Shown here: positions 41,767 to 50,856 of the stretch, piece by piece
Position numbering within the stretch: the first letter of the stretch is position 1
Layout of the letters: every line of letters begins with the position of its first letter
Origin: Pelosinus fermentans JBW45
GTDB lineage: Bacteria; Bacillota; Negativicutes; DSM-13327
NCBI RefSeq assembly: GCF_000271665.2
Contig: NZ_CP010978.1
Coordinates: forward strand, 2,448,501 to 2,512,500
Direction of reading: 5' to 3'
DNA: 64,000 bases
Position numbers and translations under genes: made by a program
Notes under the pieces: generated by a model
The model's database searches: none
The model's input: only the letters and a program-made list of their open reading frames with translations
What the model was told of the DNA's origin: nothing

Positions 41767-43364
41767 CAATGTCATTAAGTTAAGTAGTTAAGAGCAGGTT
41801 AATGTATCAAAAAATGGTGAACGCTATGATAAGTGTTCACCATTTTTATGATTTAAACATACCAAAAGCAGATGACGTTATAAGCCATCTGTACAACATG
41901 TAGATATGAAGAGTTGTTTTAAGAAATTCTATATGCAAACCCGACAGCCTTTTTAATATTTTGATATCTTTCAAATACTCTGCCAGGACGTATTTGAGAC
42001 ATAAATTTTTGCACAATTTTCAAAAGACATCTTTCAGAAATTTTGCTCTTGAAATACTGATAACAAAAATGTATCGCTTTAGCGAAATTGATTCTTTTAT
42101 CTTTTGGATGTTCTACTTGATAAGATATTAAAGCTGCAAAATTGTACATAATTAACTTTGAAAAAATTTCTTGAAGTACAAAATCTTGCTTTTTACTATG
42201 AATGCTGGCTAATCCAACATCATATTTTAATTCTTTGAATGAAGTTTCGATACCCCATCGCATTTTATATAATTCTTTCAAAACTTCAGCAGGAAATTCA
42301 TTCGCAGGTAAATTTGTGAATAACGTTTCATAAGTGGTATTTGAAATTTTAAATCGAACAATTCTAAATTTCAAATCATACATCTTGTTTTCTCTAGGCA
42401 GTAAGTAATCAAACGTTGTATGAGGTTGAATCCAACGATATCTATCAGGATTTTCTTTAATCAATGCTATTGTATCTTTCGTTTTTCTCCGAGTAAGGGT
42501 GATGGTGGTTTCTTTATCGAATTCATCACTATCAGGAGTTTCATATTTAATACCGTAGGATTCTTTTGAACGTATAATATAATTCCAATTCTTTTCTTGA
42601 AAATGAGCAATATTATTAAAAGATTCGTATCCTCTATCAGCTATAACAATAACACTTCCAGTTGCTTCAGATTTTTCAATCATTGATACCAGAGCCTTAT
42701 GTTCATTCATACCTTTTTTACTTTGTATTGAAGCATCAACATAATTATGTTGCATCAAATCATACATAGCATCAAGATGAAGAAGATTATATCCTTTAGT
42801 ATTATCGTCATTTTTGATATGAGAATTATCGTCATTTTTATTTTTAGGTAATCTTATATCAGATCCATCTACAGCAAGAAGACGATATCCTTTAAATAAA
42901 ATCTGCTCGTCACATTGTTTAACCATTTCTCTAAAAATATATTCCATAGCTTTAGATGAAATTTTCTGCCTTTGCTGAACAAAGGCAGAAACAGATGCGG
43001 TATCTTCTGCATAATTGAACCAATCATATATTTCTTTACATAAACTATTTCCACCCATGCCAATCATCATTTTAATGATTGTTTCAAATGATAGTTTTCG
43101 ATTCCTTGTAAAGTCCTTTGATGGATTTTGCAAAAAATCAGATGGATCATCTGATATAGTACTTATTATGTGTGAAAGTATTTCTTTTACTTCGGTTGGT
43201 TTCATATGCGTCCTCCCTCGAATCTTTATATTTCAAGGGCAGAGCTGCAAATTTTCGACTATTTGTCAAGTGTTTTTTTATATGACTAGCAAATATAAAA
43301 ATAGAACGTTTACATCTACTTTTATCGATGTAAGCGTTCTATTTTGCTTAACTTAATGACATTG
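41767..43364 (-). mobile_element. IS4-family insertion sequence, copy 1
   Basis: 1598 bp bounded by the inverted repeat CAATGTCATTAAGTTAAG (41767-41784 and, inverted, 43347-43364). It lies within a palindromic sequence (CTTGCAATAGACAG ... CTGTCTATTGCAAG) that is repeated on both sides and belongs to the left end of the IS3-type element that follows. The transposase matches copy 2 at 54959-56556 over its whole length. Confidence 0.9.
41919..43205 (-). CDS. IS4-family transposase, copy 1
   Basis: 428 residues, identical in protein to the 55118 copy. DDE motifs: GYRLLAVDGSDIRLPK (D1), VIVIADRGYESFNNI (D2), and YKMRWGIETSFKELKYD, which fits the IS4 signature Y-2-R-3-E-6-K exactly. GGGAGG RBS. 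Intact and probably active. Confidence 0.93.
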   Translation of the reverse strand: MKPTEVKEILSHIISTISDDPSDFLQNPSKDFTRNRKLSFETIIKMMIGMGGNSLCKEIYDWFNYAEDTASVSAFVQQRQKISSKAMEYIFREMVKQCDEQILFKGYRLLAVDGSDIRLPKNKNDDNSHIKNDDNTKGYNLLHLDAMYDLMQHNYVDASIQSKKGMNEHKALVSMIEKSEATGSVIVIADRGYESFNNIAHFQEKNWNYIIRSKESYGIKYETPDSDEFDKETTITLTRRKTKDTIALIKENPDRYRWIQPHTTFDYLLPRENKMYDLKFRIVRFKISNTTYETLFTNLPANEFPAEVLKELYKMRWGIETSFKELKYDVGLASIHSKKQDFVLQEIFSKLIMYNFAALISYQVEHPKDKRINFAKAIHFCYQYFKSKISERCLLKIVQKFMSQIRPGRVFERYQNIKKAVGFAYRIS

Positions 43365-43425
43365 CCCTTGCAATAGACAGTTGAAATAATAAAACTGTCT
43401 ATTGCAAGGAAGGAGCATATTTTTT

Positions 43426-44150
43426 ATGGGGAGCAAATTTACGGTTTCATATGAAGAACGCATTGATGCAGTTGAAAAGTACCTACGGAATGAATACTCC
43501 ATGAACGATCTGTCAAAGCAATTAAAGGTGACCAATACAAGCATTAGGCGATGGTTAGCAAGGTATCAGTCTTTAGGACCAGAAGGGCTACAGGAAACCT
43601 CGAAAAACCTATCCTATTCTTCGGAGTTGAAAGAAACAGTCGTGATGGATTATCTATCTGGTAGTGGTTCTCATATGGACCTTTGTAAAAAATACGGAAT
43701 TAAATCAACCCGTCAACTGCGAAGCTGGATTTCAAAGTATAATAGTCATGAGAAGTTAAAATCTTCTGGAACGGGAGGAGTACCTATCATGACTAAAGGT
43801 CGTAAAACCAACTATGAGGAACGAGTGGAAATCGTTAAATATTGCATCGAACACCAGAATAACTATGCGGACGTAGAAGCGCTGCAAGATAAACGTGGCA
43901 AAAGAAAGACGCTGGACGAAATGTCCGAGATTGAAAAATTGAGTGCTGAGAATAAACTTCTTGAAGCTAAGAACAAAAGGCAGCAAATGGAGATCGATTT
44001 TTAAAAAAAGTTGGAAGAAATAGAAAGGTGGCGGTTCTAAGCCAAATAAAATACGATGCGATCTATCAGGCAATCCAGGAGCTTTATGAGAAGGAAAACT
44101 ATCCAATACAGAAGCTATGTGATATTGCAGGTATACAAAGATCTTCTTAC
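43426..44150 (+). pseudogene. IS3-family element, OrfA and start of OrfB, truncated
   Basis: MGSKFTVSYEERIDAVEKYL, VTNTSIRRWLARYQSL and YEERVEIVKYCIEHQNNYA, then an internal deletion to DVEALQDKRGKRKTLDEM (HTH 2 lost). OrfB begins LSQIKYDAIYQAIQELYEKE and stops at about 44150, where an inverted xre fragment starts. The left end (ACTGTCTATTGCAAGGAAGG) is at about 43393. Confidence 0.75.
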
Positions 44151-44317
44151 TAATCATCAAAACCAGTCTTTCTACAAAGGTCTGCCTGAGATAGATTATT
44201 TTCTTCAATATATATTTGTAGCCATAAAGAAAAAGGTGTCATTAGGTTAGTCCTCATTTCTAAAAATATCCATTTTTTCTTTTATTGAATTTCACTTCTT
44301 CACATTCCCATAGTGGT
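44151..44317 (-). pseudogene. inverted copy of the xre gene start and leader
   Basis: Reverse complement of about 32437-32604 with hardly a mismatch: leader GAATGTGAAGAAGTGAAATT, the same RBS and ATG, then TPFSLWLQIYIEENNLSQAD and LCRKTGFDD, where it is cut by the IS3 fragment. It shows a recent copying or rearrangement event linked to the IS. Confidence 0.8.
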
Positions 44318-44370
44318 TTGTAAGGTTTGTAGACCGTAAGGTTGATAATTGTCTTCTTGTTGAGTTGTAA

Positions 44371-44958
44371 TTATTCTTTCATAACCATATCGATACACAT
44401 AACCGATGCCAATACAAGTGTACGTATATTGTCATCTTTATCAACCGAGCCATTGATTGAAAGCATGTAGTTGTCGGCAGATGTAAAAAGTTCTTTTCCT
44501 AGTCCCGCCCATTTTTTTGAGACGTTGGCAAGTTCAGTACTGCCTTGGATAAAGCGGAAATCCCAACTTGTCCATTTTCCTTGTAGAGTGCAAAGGATGG
44601 CATCCTCTGGGCTTAGAACTTCAAATTTTCCACCAATGGAAAATAGCTTTTGTTTGAAGCGACCAACTATGCTTCCATTTTCGTCAAAAACATCAACTTT
44701 TGATAAAAATATGGATATGCCGCGCTTCACTGAACAGACTAGTTGGCCGTCCGGAGTACGAATTTCTATATTAAACGGGGTCATCTTCTTGTAATCTGTA
44801 AATCGAAGCAGCTTGGTGAAAAAACCAAGGTTTGGCTCTCTGCATTCGAGAATCTTCTGGTTCGTATGAGGATCAAAAATGTCATAGTTATTTGCTGCTT
44901 TGAACATTCCTACATGTTCTTTTACAAAATATTGATTATTGCGTAGCGATGAATGCAT
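44371..44958 (-). CDS. LURP-one-related / phospholipid scramblase-like protein
   Basis: 195 residues, AAAGGGAGAAG RBS. Tubby-like beta barrel pattern: QYFVKEHVGMFKAANNYDIF, FNIEIRTPDGQLVCSVKRGI, SKVDVFDENGSIVGRFKQKL, GGKFEVLSPEDAILCTLQGK and MLSINGSVDKDDNIRTLVLA. The FxxxEPNLxxxxKLxR region and repeated D-G-x-V hairpins fit the LURP-one/scramblase-related family found in Firmicutes. Cytoplasmic; the role is unknown. RNA-element copy 4 and its terminator lie in the leader, directly upstream, so expression is probably attenuated there. Confidence 0.75.
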   Translation of the reverse strand: MHSSLRNNQYFVKEHVGMFKAANNYDIFDPHTNQKILECREPNLGFFTKLLRFTDYKKMTPFNIEIRTPDGQLVCSVKRGISIFLSKVDVFDENGSIVGRFKQKLFSIGGKFEVLSPEDAILCTLQGKWTSWDFRFIQGSTELANVSKKWAGLGKELFTSADNYMLSINGSVDKDDNIRTLVLASVMCIDMVMKE

Positions 44959-44998
44959 ATTTTCTTCTCCCTTTGTTGTATTAACCGTTCTAGTCTAA

Positions 44999-45100
44999 TG
45001 ATGGCACAGCACTACTCCACTAATGGATAGGCTATGCCTTTCTTATAGTTTTTCGTCGTTACTAGTGATACGGTTCTGCGTATCAGGTCAAGCGACGAAT
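44999..45100 (-). ncRNA. repeated structured RNA element with terminator (copy 4)
   Basis: On the minus strand CGTCG (45093-45097) pairs with CGACG (45054-45058) around GATACG/CGTATC (45079-45084 with 45067-45072, loop CAGAAC). GAAAAA follows, then GGCATAGC (45031-45038) with GCTGTGCC (45003-45010) around CCATTAGTGG. It lies 41 bases before the start of the LURP-one-like gene, the clearest regulatory position of all copies. Confidence 0.55.
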
Positions 45101-45227
45101 GGTTATGACTCCTCCCAAGTAAAAATATCCGCCTTGATAGCTCCCACTTTAAAATGATCCTATCTATCATAATATAAAACGTTAGCAGATACATCCATCT
45201 AAATATATAGATAGGTAATATATATTT

Positions 45228-45385
45228 TTTTTAGCGATCGGCTCGGTTGCGACAGTCGGGCAAAGATCATTGTCGTGCATGCTTGTGGGTAGTTGAAAGA
45301 TTGCGTATAGGTATGTAATCGGTATTGGTTGTAGCGTAGATTATTACGGCTCTTAAGAAGCTAACGGATATGCCCGTTAGCTTTT
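45228..45385 (-). repeat. three-copy repeat (copy 3)
   Basis: On the minus strand it begins GCTAACGGGCATATCCGTTAGC (hairpin, here written GCTAACGG/CCGTTAGC) and continues TCTACGCTACAACCAATACC, CGCAATCTTTCAACTACC and GACAATGATCTTTGCCCGAC, parallel to 2508-2640. The AT-rich, promoter-like sequence after both copies (TTTATATTATGATAGATAGG here) is also shared. Confidence 0.5.
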
Positions 45386-45408
45386 ATGTTTAATATGAGG
45401 ACATAAAA

Positions 45409-45447
45409 AAGAGAGGTCAGTGGATTTTCACTTCCACTGACCTCTTA
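45409..45447 (-). terminator. strong intrinsic terminator
   Basis: AGAGGTCAGTGGA and TCCACTGACCTCT pair fully. On the minus strand CTTTTTTATG follows. It ends the minus-strand coding remnant upstream. Confidence 0.8.
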
Positions 45448-45454
45448 GACTTAG

Positions 45455-45756
45455 CTGGAAACCCCGATAATACCTTCAGTTCCGCCATTAGTCAAACTTT
45501 AGATTTCCCTTTCCCCACTCCGCAAGCGTCATCCTTGCATTGAGCGCAGTAAGCCCTCTAGTATCAATCAATTCTAAAAGAACTTCCTGTGCCCGCTCTG
45601 GTTGAACTGGGACTAAACTAATTAATCTCCCTTACTTAAAAGGTGTAAATATCCATTTCCAGCTGAATTTCGAGCGACTTTACCATAATCCTTCAGCGCG
45701 TTCATTTCAATTTCAAATTGCTCTGCAAAGCTTTTGGTTGCTAACTATGTTCCCCC
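45455..45756 (-). pseudogene. decayed protein, unassigned
   Basis: Two minus-strand frames: FAEQFEIEMNALKDYGKVAR then NSAGNGYLHLLSKGD-stop, and after a shift ISLVPVQPERAQEVLLELID, TRGLTALNARMTLAEWGKGN. Consecutive pieces suggest one gene of about 100 codons with a frameshift. No family is recognised. It follows the WG-repeat gene on the same strand. Confidence 0.4.
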
Positions 45757-46794
45757 CTACTTTGTCAATTGCCGTATGATACTTCCATTTTTATCAATAT
45801 AGCCTAAACTGACACCCTCGTATTTATCATCCCCAAAGCCTAAGTGCTTATCATATACTCGAGCTAAACCCTCTTTAAAATCCTCAGCATAGTTAAACAT
45901 TGGCTGAATAACAAATTCTCCAGAGTTGTTAATATAACCATACTTTCCTTGCTCAATCACTTTCATACCATTGGAATTAAGTTCTATTTTATCTCCGACT
46001 ACTACACGGGCAATTCCTTCCGAGAAACTATATGACCAACTATATTTTGGGGGAATGACGAAATTCCCCTTATGATCAATGAAACCGGATTTCCCCAAAC
46101 CCTGTGAGACCGGAGCAAGCCCCTCCGAAAAGTCTCTAGCAACAAAGTATTTAGCTTCAAGTACATATTGACCTGTTTTATCAATGTATCCCCAGCTATA
46201 ACCCGTTGTTGCTGAAGACACAGGAGCTAACCCTTCTTTAAACTTTCCTACTGCCCTGAATTGATAATCAATAACTAGATTTCCACTCTTATCAATATAT
46301 CCATATTTTGCATTTAATCTTTCAGCCAATGTATTTCCTTCTCGAATTGCAACAGCGGCCATCCCTTCGGAAAACTCATAGGCGTTATCAAACTTAATAG
46401 GAATTACCAGTTGTTTTTTATCTATATACCCATATTTAACCCTCTGTCTCACCACTGCCAGGCCTTCGGAAAATTCATTAATTTCGTCAACATTTTTCCA
46501 TATACACAGAACTTCCCCTTTTGTATTAAGAATGCCCCAGTTATGGTCCTCCATCATCACAGGAGCAACACCCTCGGCAAAATCCTTTGCCCTTAAATAC
46601 ATTGGTTTAATGACAACCTTACCATCCCGATCCATATATCCATACTTTCCATCTTGTTTTATAATGTACAGATTATTGGATTTTCCTAGGCTTGCCGAAA
46701 CATTGCTGCTGTACATATTTACGAAAAATACCATTATTAAAAATAGTGAAAAAAAGATACTAACCCTTTGCTTTTTGTCTCTAATGTTGAACAT
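45757..46794 (-). CDS. WG-repeat protein, exported
   Basis: 345 residues. A signal or anchor sequence (FFSLFLIMVFFVNMYSSNVS) precedes about eight WG/YxG repeats such as QDGKYGYMDRDGKVVIKPM, NWGILNTKGEVLCIW, KYGYIDKSGNLVIDYQF and KYGYINNSGEFVIQPMF. KYGYIDxxGxxVI alternates with FxEGLAxV. Such proteins form beta-rich arrays on the cell surface; their ligands are unknown. GGAGG RBS. Followed by a coding remnant and a terminator. Confidence 0.9.
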   Translation of the reverse strand: MFNIRDKKQRVSIFFSLFLIMVFFVNMYSSNVSASLGKSNNLYIIKQDGKYGYMDRDGKVVIKPMYLRAKDFAEGVAPVMMEDHNWGILNTKGEVLCIWKNVDEINEFSEGLAVVRQRVKYGYIDKKQLVIPIKFDNAYEFSEGMAAVAIREGNTLAERLNAKYGYIDKSGNLVIDYQFRAVGKFKEGLAPVSSATTGYSWGYIDKTGQYVLEAKYFVARDFSEGLAPVSQGLGKSGFIDHKGNFVIPPKYSWSYSFSEGIARVVVGDKIELNSNGMKVIEQGKYGYINNSGEFVIQPMFNYAEDFKEGLARVYDKHLGFGDDKYEGVSLGYIDKNGSIIRQLTK

Positions 46795-47152
46795 ATCACA
46801 GCCTCCTCATTTACCTGTAACACTCATTGCATAGACTTATACATCTAAATGCATAAAGAATTATACCATTTTATGGTAATAAATGATATAGTAACATTAA
46901 TTTTACATAGCAAGGACCTGCATTTGGACAACTTTATTCTCAAGCTTGCAGTGAGACAGCATAACCTAGTCTCATTCATTGTCCAGCAAATAGCCGAAGA
47001 ACTCTTCATGCAGTGCAGGTTTTTCCTACATGTATTTAAGAGAAGCCATAATCCGTAATTTTCTATAATTGAAATTTTAAGAAGGAATTTCCTACTTAAA
47101 AAAATAAAGTAATTAATGTGGTCTTAAGAATAACTTATAAGGAGCTTATTGT
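46795..47152. other. gap without a supported gene
   Basis: Upstream regions of the divergent WG-repeat and nuclease genes. A plus-strand frame of 69 codons at 46849 (QIAEELFMQCRFFLHVF) has no RBS and no recognisable content. Confidence 0.4.
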
Positions 47153-48094
47153 ATGAGTAGTAGTGTTTCAAGCTTACAAGAAAAAGAAGTACAACAATTA
47201 ATCTGTGATTTCCCTTGGTTATTAAATTTGGATTATGAAATAATTCCTGAATTAGCTAATAAAGGTTTGGAATATGTACTACCTGGTGGAAATAGGATTG
47301 ATTTACTCTTAAAGGATCGACGGACCAAAAGACCTGTTATCGTAGAATTTAAAAAGGTACCATTTTATCGGGAAAATATAGGACAAATCCTAGAATATAA
47401 AACTAAAGTATTGTGTGAACTCCAATCAGAATCTTCATTATTAAGTGCAGTCTTTGAAAAAAAATTATGTATACCCATACTGATTTTAGTTGTACCAAGT
47501 TGCTCTGCCGAATCACGATTGGCTTGTAATCTTGCTGGAATAGAAATATATGAATATGAAAGTGCAATGCATGAACTAGTTATCCCTGAGAAAAGGCGAA
47601 CGTTAGAAGACTTTATATCAACAATGGCACAAGATGTTATACCTTTTAATGATGAAAGAAACTTGAGAATTAAAGAAATTTACAATGAGATAAAAGCTTA
47701 TCTTATTGCAGAAAATTTATCATATGGTTGGAGTGACTATAAGTCACCTCCAGGTGAGTATTATGATTGCACAAATCAACTTTTTATCAATAAATACCTG
47801 TTTAGAGATAATAGCATCTCCATTGGCATTTATGAAAATATCTATCAAAGTTCAAATAGCAATGATTTAGTAATTGAATTTTACTCAAATAATTTAGACT
47901 CCCTTAAATATTTTCGCGAAGAATTTATAAAATGTGATATGGAAAACATGAATACTAATGAAATCTTTGATTACGGATATAGTCATTGTTGGAGCTTACA
48001 TCTTGATAAGGCAGATTTTATAAGAAATATAAGAAAATCAATTAATCCTTATGTTAAAAATTATATTAGAATAATGAATACTAGTTCGAAATGA
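47153..48094 (+). CDS. PD-(D/E)XK nuclease, NucS-like domain plus C-terminal domain
   Basis: 313 residues. The N-terminal nuclease core shows VQQLICDFPWLLNLDYEIIP, GGNRIDLLLKDRRTKRPVIV (catalytic D), EFKKVPFYRENIGQILEYKT (ExK and the QxxxY helix) and PILILVVPSCSAESRLAC. This is the restriction-like layout of the NucS C-terminal domain and of stand-alone DUF91-type nucleases. The second half (about 170-313: IKEIYNEIKAYLIAENLSYG) is not recognised. AAGGAG RBS. It may cut branched or mismatched DNA; a defence role is possible. Confidence 0.7.
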   Translation: MSSSVSSLQEKEVQQLICDFPWLLNLDYEIIPELANKGLEYVLPGGNRIDLLLKDRRTKRPVIVEFKKVPFYRENIGQILEYKTKVLCELQSESSLLSAVFEKKLCIPILILVVPSCSAESRLACNLAGIEIYEYESAMHELVIPEKRRTLEDFISTMAQDVIPFNDERNLRIKEIYNEIKAYLIAENLSYGWSDYKSPPGEYYDCTNQLFINKYLFRDNSISIGIYENIYQSSNSNDLVIEFYSNNLDSLKYFREEFIKCDMENMNTNEIFDYGYSHCWSLHLDKADFIRNIRKSINPYVKNYIRIMNTSSK

Positions 48095-48108
48095 GAGCAA
48101 CAATAATC

Positions 48109-48341
48109 GACAACTATTTATTGAAAACATCTCCCCAATCCCTGCTGCTAATGGCGTATCAATACTAATTGCTGATGGTATTTTATCAGTAGCTAGTTTT
48201 GGCCAAGGTGTTACAGGAAGAATTCCAGCTTACGTGTTAAAAGATGGACAAGCATTTTTGAATGCAGAGCAATGGAATCAAGTTGTTTCTATAATCGAAA
48301 ATAGTCCAAACTTATATACGGATATAAATATTTTAAACTAA
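48109..48341 (+). pseudogene. phage-like C-terminal fragment
   Basis: NNRQLFIENISPIPAANGVS, ILIADGILSVASFGQGVTGR and VLKDGQAFLNAEQWNQVVSI up to a TAA. There is no start codon or RBS. It reads like the end of a phage structural or regulatory protein. Confidence 0.4.
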
Positions 48342-48434
48342 GCGGATTCCGTTTAGGCTTTTAGAATGGTATTATATAGACAAGGCGGTGCATCCGCCTT
48401 TTTCTTTAATCGTTTAATCGTTTAATCGTTCAAT

Positions 48435-48448
48435 CGAACATACGTACT
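48435..48448 (+). promoter_or_regulatory. LexA-like box upstream of the serine recombinase
   Basis: CGAACATACGTACT matches the Gram-positive SOS box CGAACATACGTTCG in 12 of 14 positions. It is preceded by three near-perfect TTTAATCG repeats (48411-48434) and lies 60 bases before the recombinase ATG. Confidence 0.5.
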
Positions 48449-48507
48449 AATCACACACATCTCCAAGAGTAGTAATTATTTAAATACATGAAAAGAGGGT
48501 GATTTTT

Positions 48508-50350
48508 ATGCGGACTAGTGACAATATGAATATTGCCATCTATGTTCGTGTTTGACCAGTCAGTACTGACGATCAAGCCGACAAAGGTATATAGAAAACC
48601 CAGAAGCCTCTATCATGCTCCAGGACGCACAGGAGAAGAAATTTGATACTCTCCTCTTCTATCGTCTTGACCGTTTTGGTCGTAGTGCCAGAACTATCTT
48701 GAATGGTGTACACACTTTAGAGCAATATAGAATAAAGATTAAATCTATGACAGAACCGTTTGATACTAGCGATCCCTCTGGTCGCTTCTTACTCACGATC
48801 CTTGCCGGTGTTGCTGACTTAGAACGCAGCAATATTCTTGATCGACTTTGGCATGGCGCCAATCGAGCAGCACGCAATGGAAAATGGCTTGGTGGTATTT
48901 GTCCATATGGATACCATATTGATAAATAAGGGTTCCTTGCTATTAGTGATACTCCCCTTCCTGGTTTTGATATGTCAGAAATGGATGTAGTAAGATTGGT
49001 TTTTCGACTTACCGTAGAACAAAATATGAGTACATATAAAATCGCTGACTATTTAAATGCTCTAGGCCTTCCTACGAAATATGTAATTGAAGGTCATAAA
49101 GTCCCAAGTGGCAAACGTAAAGTAAAACTCGCAAGTACATGGTTACCAGGACGTGTTAGAAGCATGATCGTGCAGACTACTTATAAAGGGGTTCATGAGT
49201 ACGGTAAACGAACTAGAAAAGTAAGAGAATTAATTGAGCGCGAAGTACCTGCTATTGTAGATGAAGCTACTTGGAATAAAGCTCAACTTGTATTAAAAGA
49301 TAATCAACTAGAAGCTGTACGTTGTGCAAAGTATAAGTACTTACTCCGTTCTCTTGTTAAATGTTCACTATGTGGTTTAAATTTCTCTGGAACAGGTTAT
49401 TCAGACGAAAAAGGACTACGTACTGGTTATTATGTATGTAATGGGAAAACTTCCTATAGAGGCAAGTTTCTAGGAAAATGCAAAGCTAAAAACATACCTA
49501 CAGACTGGTTAGATGAAAAGGTTTGGAAAGATTGTGTTAGCTTTATTAACAATCCTGGACAATTAATATCTGACCTTTCACCAGAAATAGAAAAAAGCAA
49601 TATTTCGATAGAACATGAATTACAGCTGATCAAATCCTCACTCTCTCAAAAGGATACAGAAAAACAATCCATTCTTGATTTATATAGAAAACAACTTGTA
49701 ACCGCTAAAGATGTTGAAGAACAGCTTTCTAAAATCATCAATGAACGAATTGCTCTCGAAGACCGACAGAAAGAATTAAAAAATGCCCTTCTTGCGACTA
49801 ACGATGAAGTTAATCGCAAAAAGGACATTATTATGCTTTTAAAGGATTTAAGAGATAAACGCTCAGACGAAATTACATTTGAAACTAAACGGAGCATTGT
49901 TAAGCAGCTCGTACGTGAAGTAATTGTTTGCACGGAACATATAGAAGGGAAAGATAGACCAGATGTAAATATACACGTAAAGTTTGTTTTCTCCCAGGTT
50001 GTGATGTGCACGGACATGCGTACACATCACAACCTAGATAATACAGTATTTAATGGAAAATTCGATCAGAATATAGAAATGAATTACGTAAGTTGGCCAC
50101 TAAACTTGAACAGCCAATATGGTTTATAGGTTGCTTTGAAAATATGCCTGAAGATACTTTTTTCGAAAAACTGGAGAAGGCTCGTTTCTATCATGGACAT
50201 ACTAAGGTCGAAATGGCTGAAGAGCTTGGAATTCATCAACGTACTATTTTTGACTGGAAAGATAAAGAGCCTGGCCAAGTACTTAAAAAGAAGGCTTTGC
50301 TGTATTGTAAAAATTCTAGATTGAGATTATTTTTCCTTTACGCTATAGTA
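48508..50350 (+). pseudogene. large serine recombinase with C-terminal HTH region, damaged
   Basis: It starts MRTSDNMNIAIYVRV, then a stop, then PVSTDDQADKG, which carries the nucleophilic Ser. A deletion follows. Then come FDTLLFYRLDRFGRSARTIL and SGRFLLTILAGVADLERSNI (resolvase core), another stop at 48928, the recombinase domain (48972 on, TYKGVHEYGKRTRKVRELIE), a zinc ribbon (CSLCGLNFSGTG ... YYVCNGK ... GKCKAKNI) and a coiled coil (KELKNALLATNDEVNRK). The C-terminus matches the HTH region at 59504 but has a deletion and shift at about 50080. It would have integrated or excised an element; now dead. Confidence 0.85.
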
Positions 50351-50395
50351 TAAAGCAAATCCCCTGGTAAGTCCAAACTTATCAGGGGATTTATT

Positions 50396-50854
50396 TTAGC
50401 TACACTCATGCTTATGCGAACAATATTTACAATAGTTTTTATTATTAGCAGCACAAGCTACTACCTCACCTGCTATCACATCCCAATACCGATAATACAA
50501 AGCAATAATTTCGTTTTCCTTCATTAAAGATACTTTTTTCATATTTTTATTTTTGAAATGAATAAAACCATAGTCAGCAACAGACCTTTTTTGTGTTCTT
50601 TCAACCAATAGCTTATATACAGATAGCTGAATAACCTCTGATTCATATACTTGCTGGTTCTCACGGCTTTTGTAATCTCCAACTATCAAAGTACCGTCAC
50701 GACTTTCCCATACGACATCCGGCTTACCGCACAAAGGTATCGGAACATTTATTTGCAAGGATTGCTCTAACATATATGGTGATAACTTGGATTTTCGTCT
50801 TGAGCGCAGCCACCAATAAAGAATAATAACTGCAACTAATATAAAGAATGACAT
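50396..50854 (-). CDS. membrane-anchored Cas4/RecB-like PD-(D/E)XK nuclease (left arm, intact)
   Basis: 152 residues. A single N-terminal membrane span (MSFFILVAVIILYWWL) with a basic stop-transfer (RSRRKSK) is followed by a nuclease core: IPLCGKPDVVW (D), GTLIVGDYKSRENQQV (D-x-K), EVIQLSVYKLLVERTQ (QxxxY helix) and a C-terminal cluster NYCKYCSHKHECS of the type that binds an Fe-S cluster in Cas4/AddB. Family members degrade or trim DNA ends. No cas genes are nearby. It lies just after the CFI-box gene, with the same pairing in the right arm. Confidence 0.75.
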   Translation of the reverse strand: MSFFILVAVIILYWWLRSRRKSKLSPYMLEQSLQINVPIPLCGKPDVVWESRDGTLIVGDYKSRENQQVYESEVIQLSVYKLLVERTQKRSVADYGFIHFKNKNMKKVSLMKENEIIALYYRYWDVIAGEVVACAANNKNYCKYCSHKHECS

Positions 50855-50856
50855 GT

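Noticed and set aside
48411-48434. TTTAATCG repeated three times, considered as CRISPR-like or iteron DNA
   Set aside because: Units are about 9 bases, adjacent and without spacers. Too few for iterons and not a CRISPR array.
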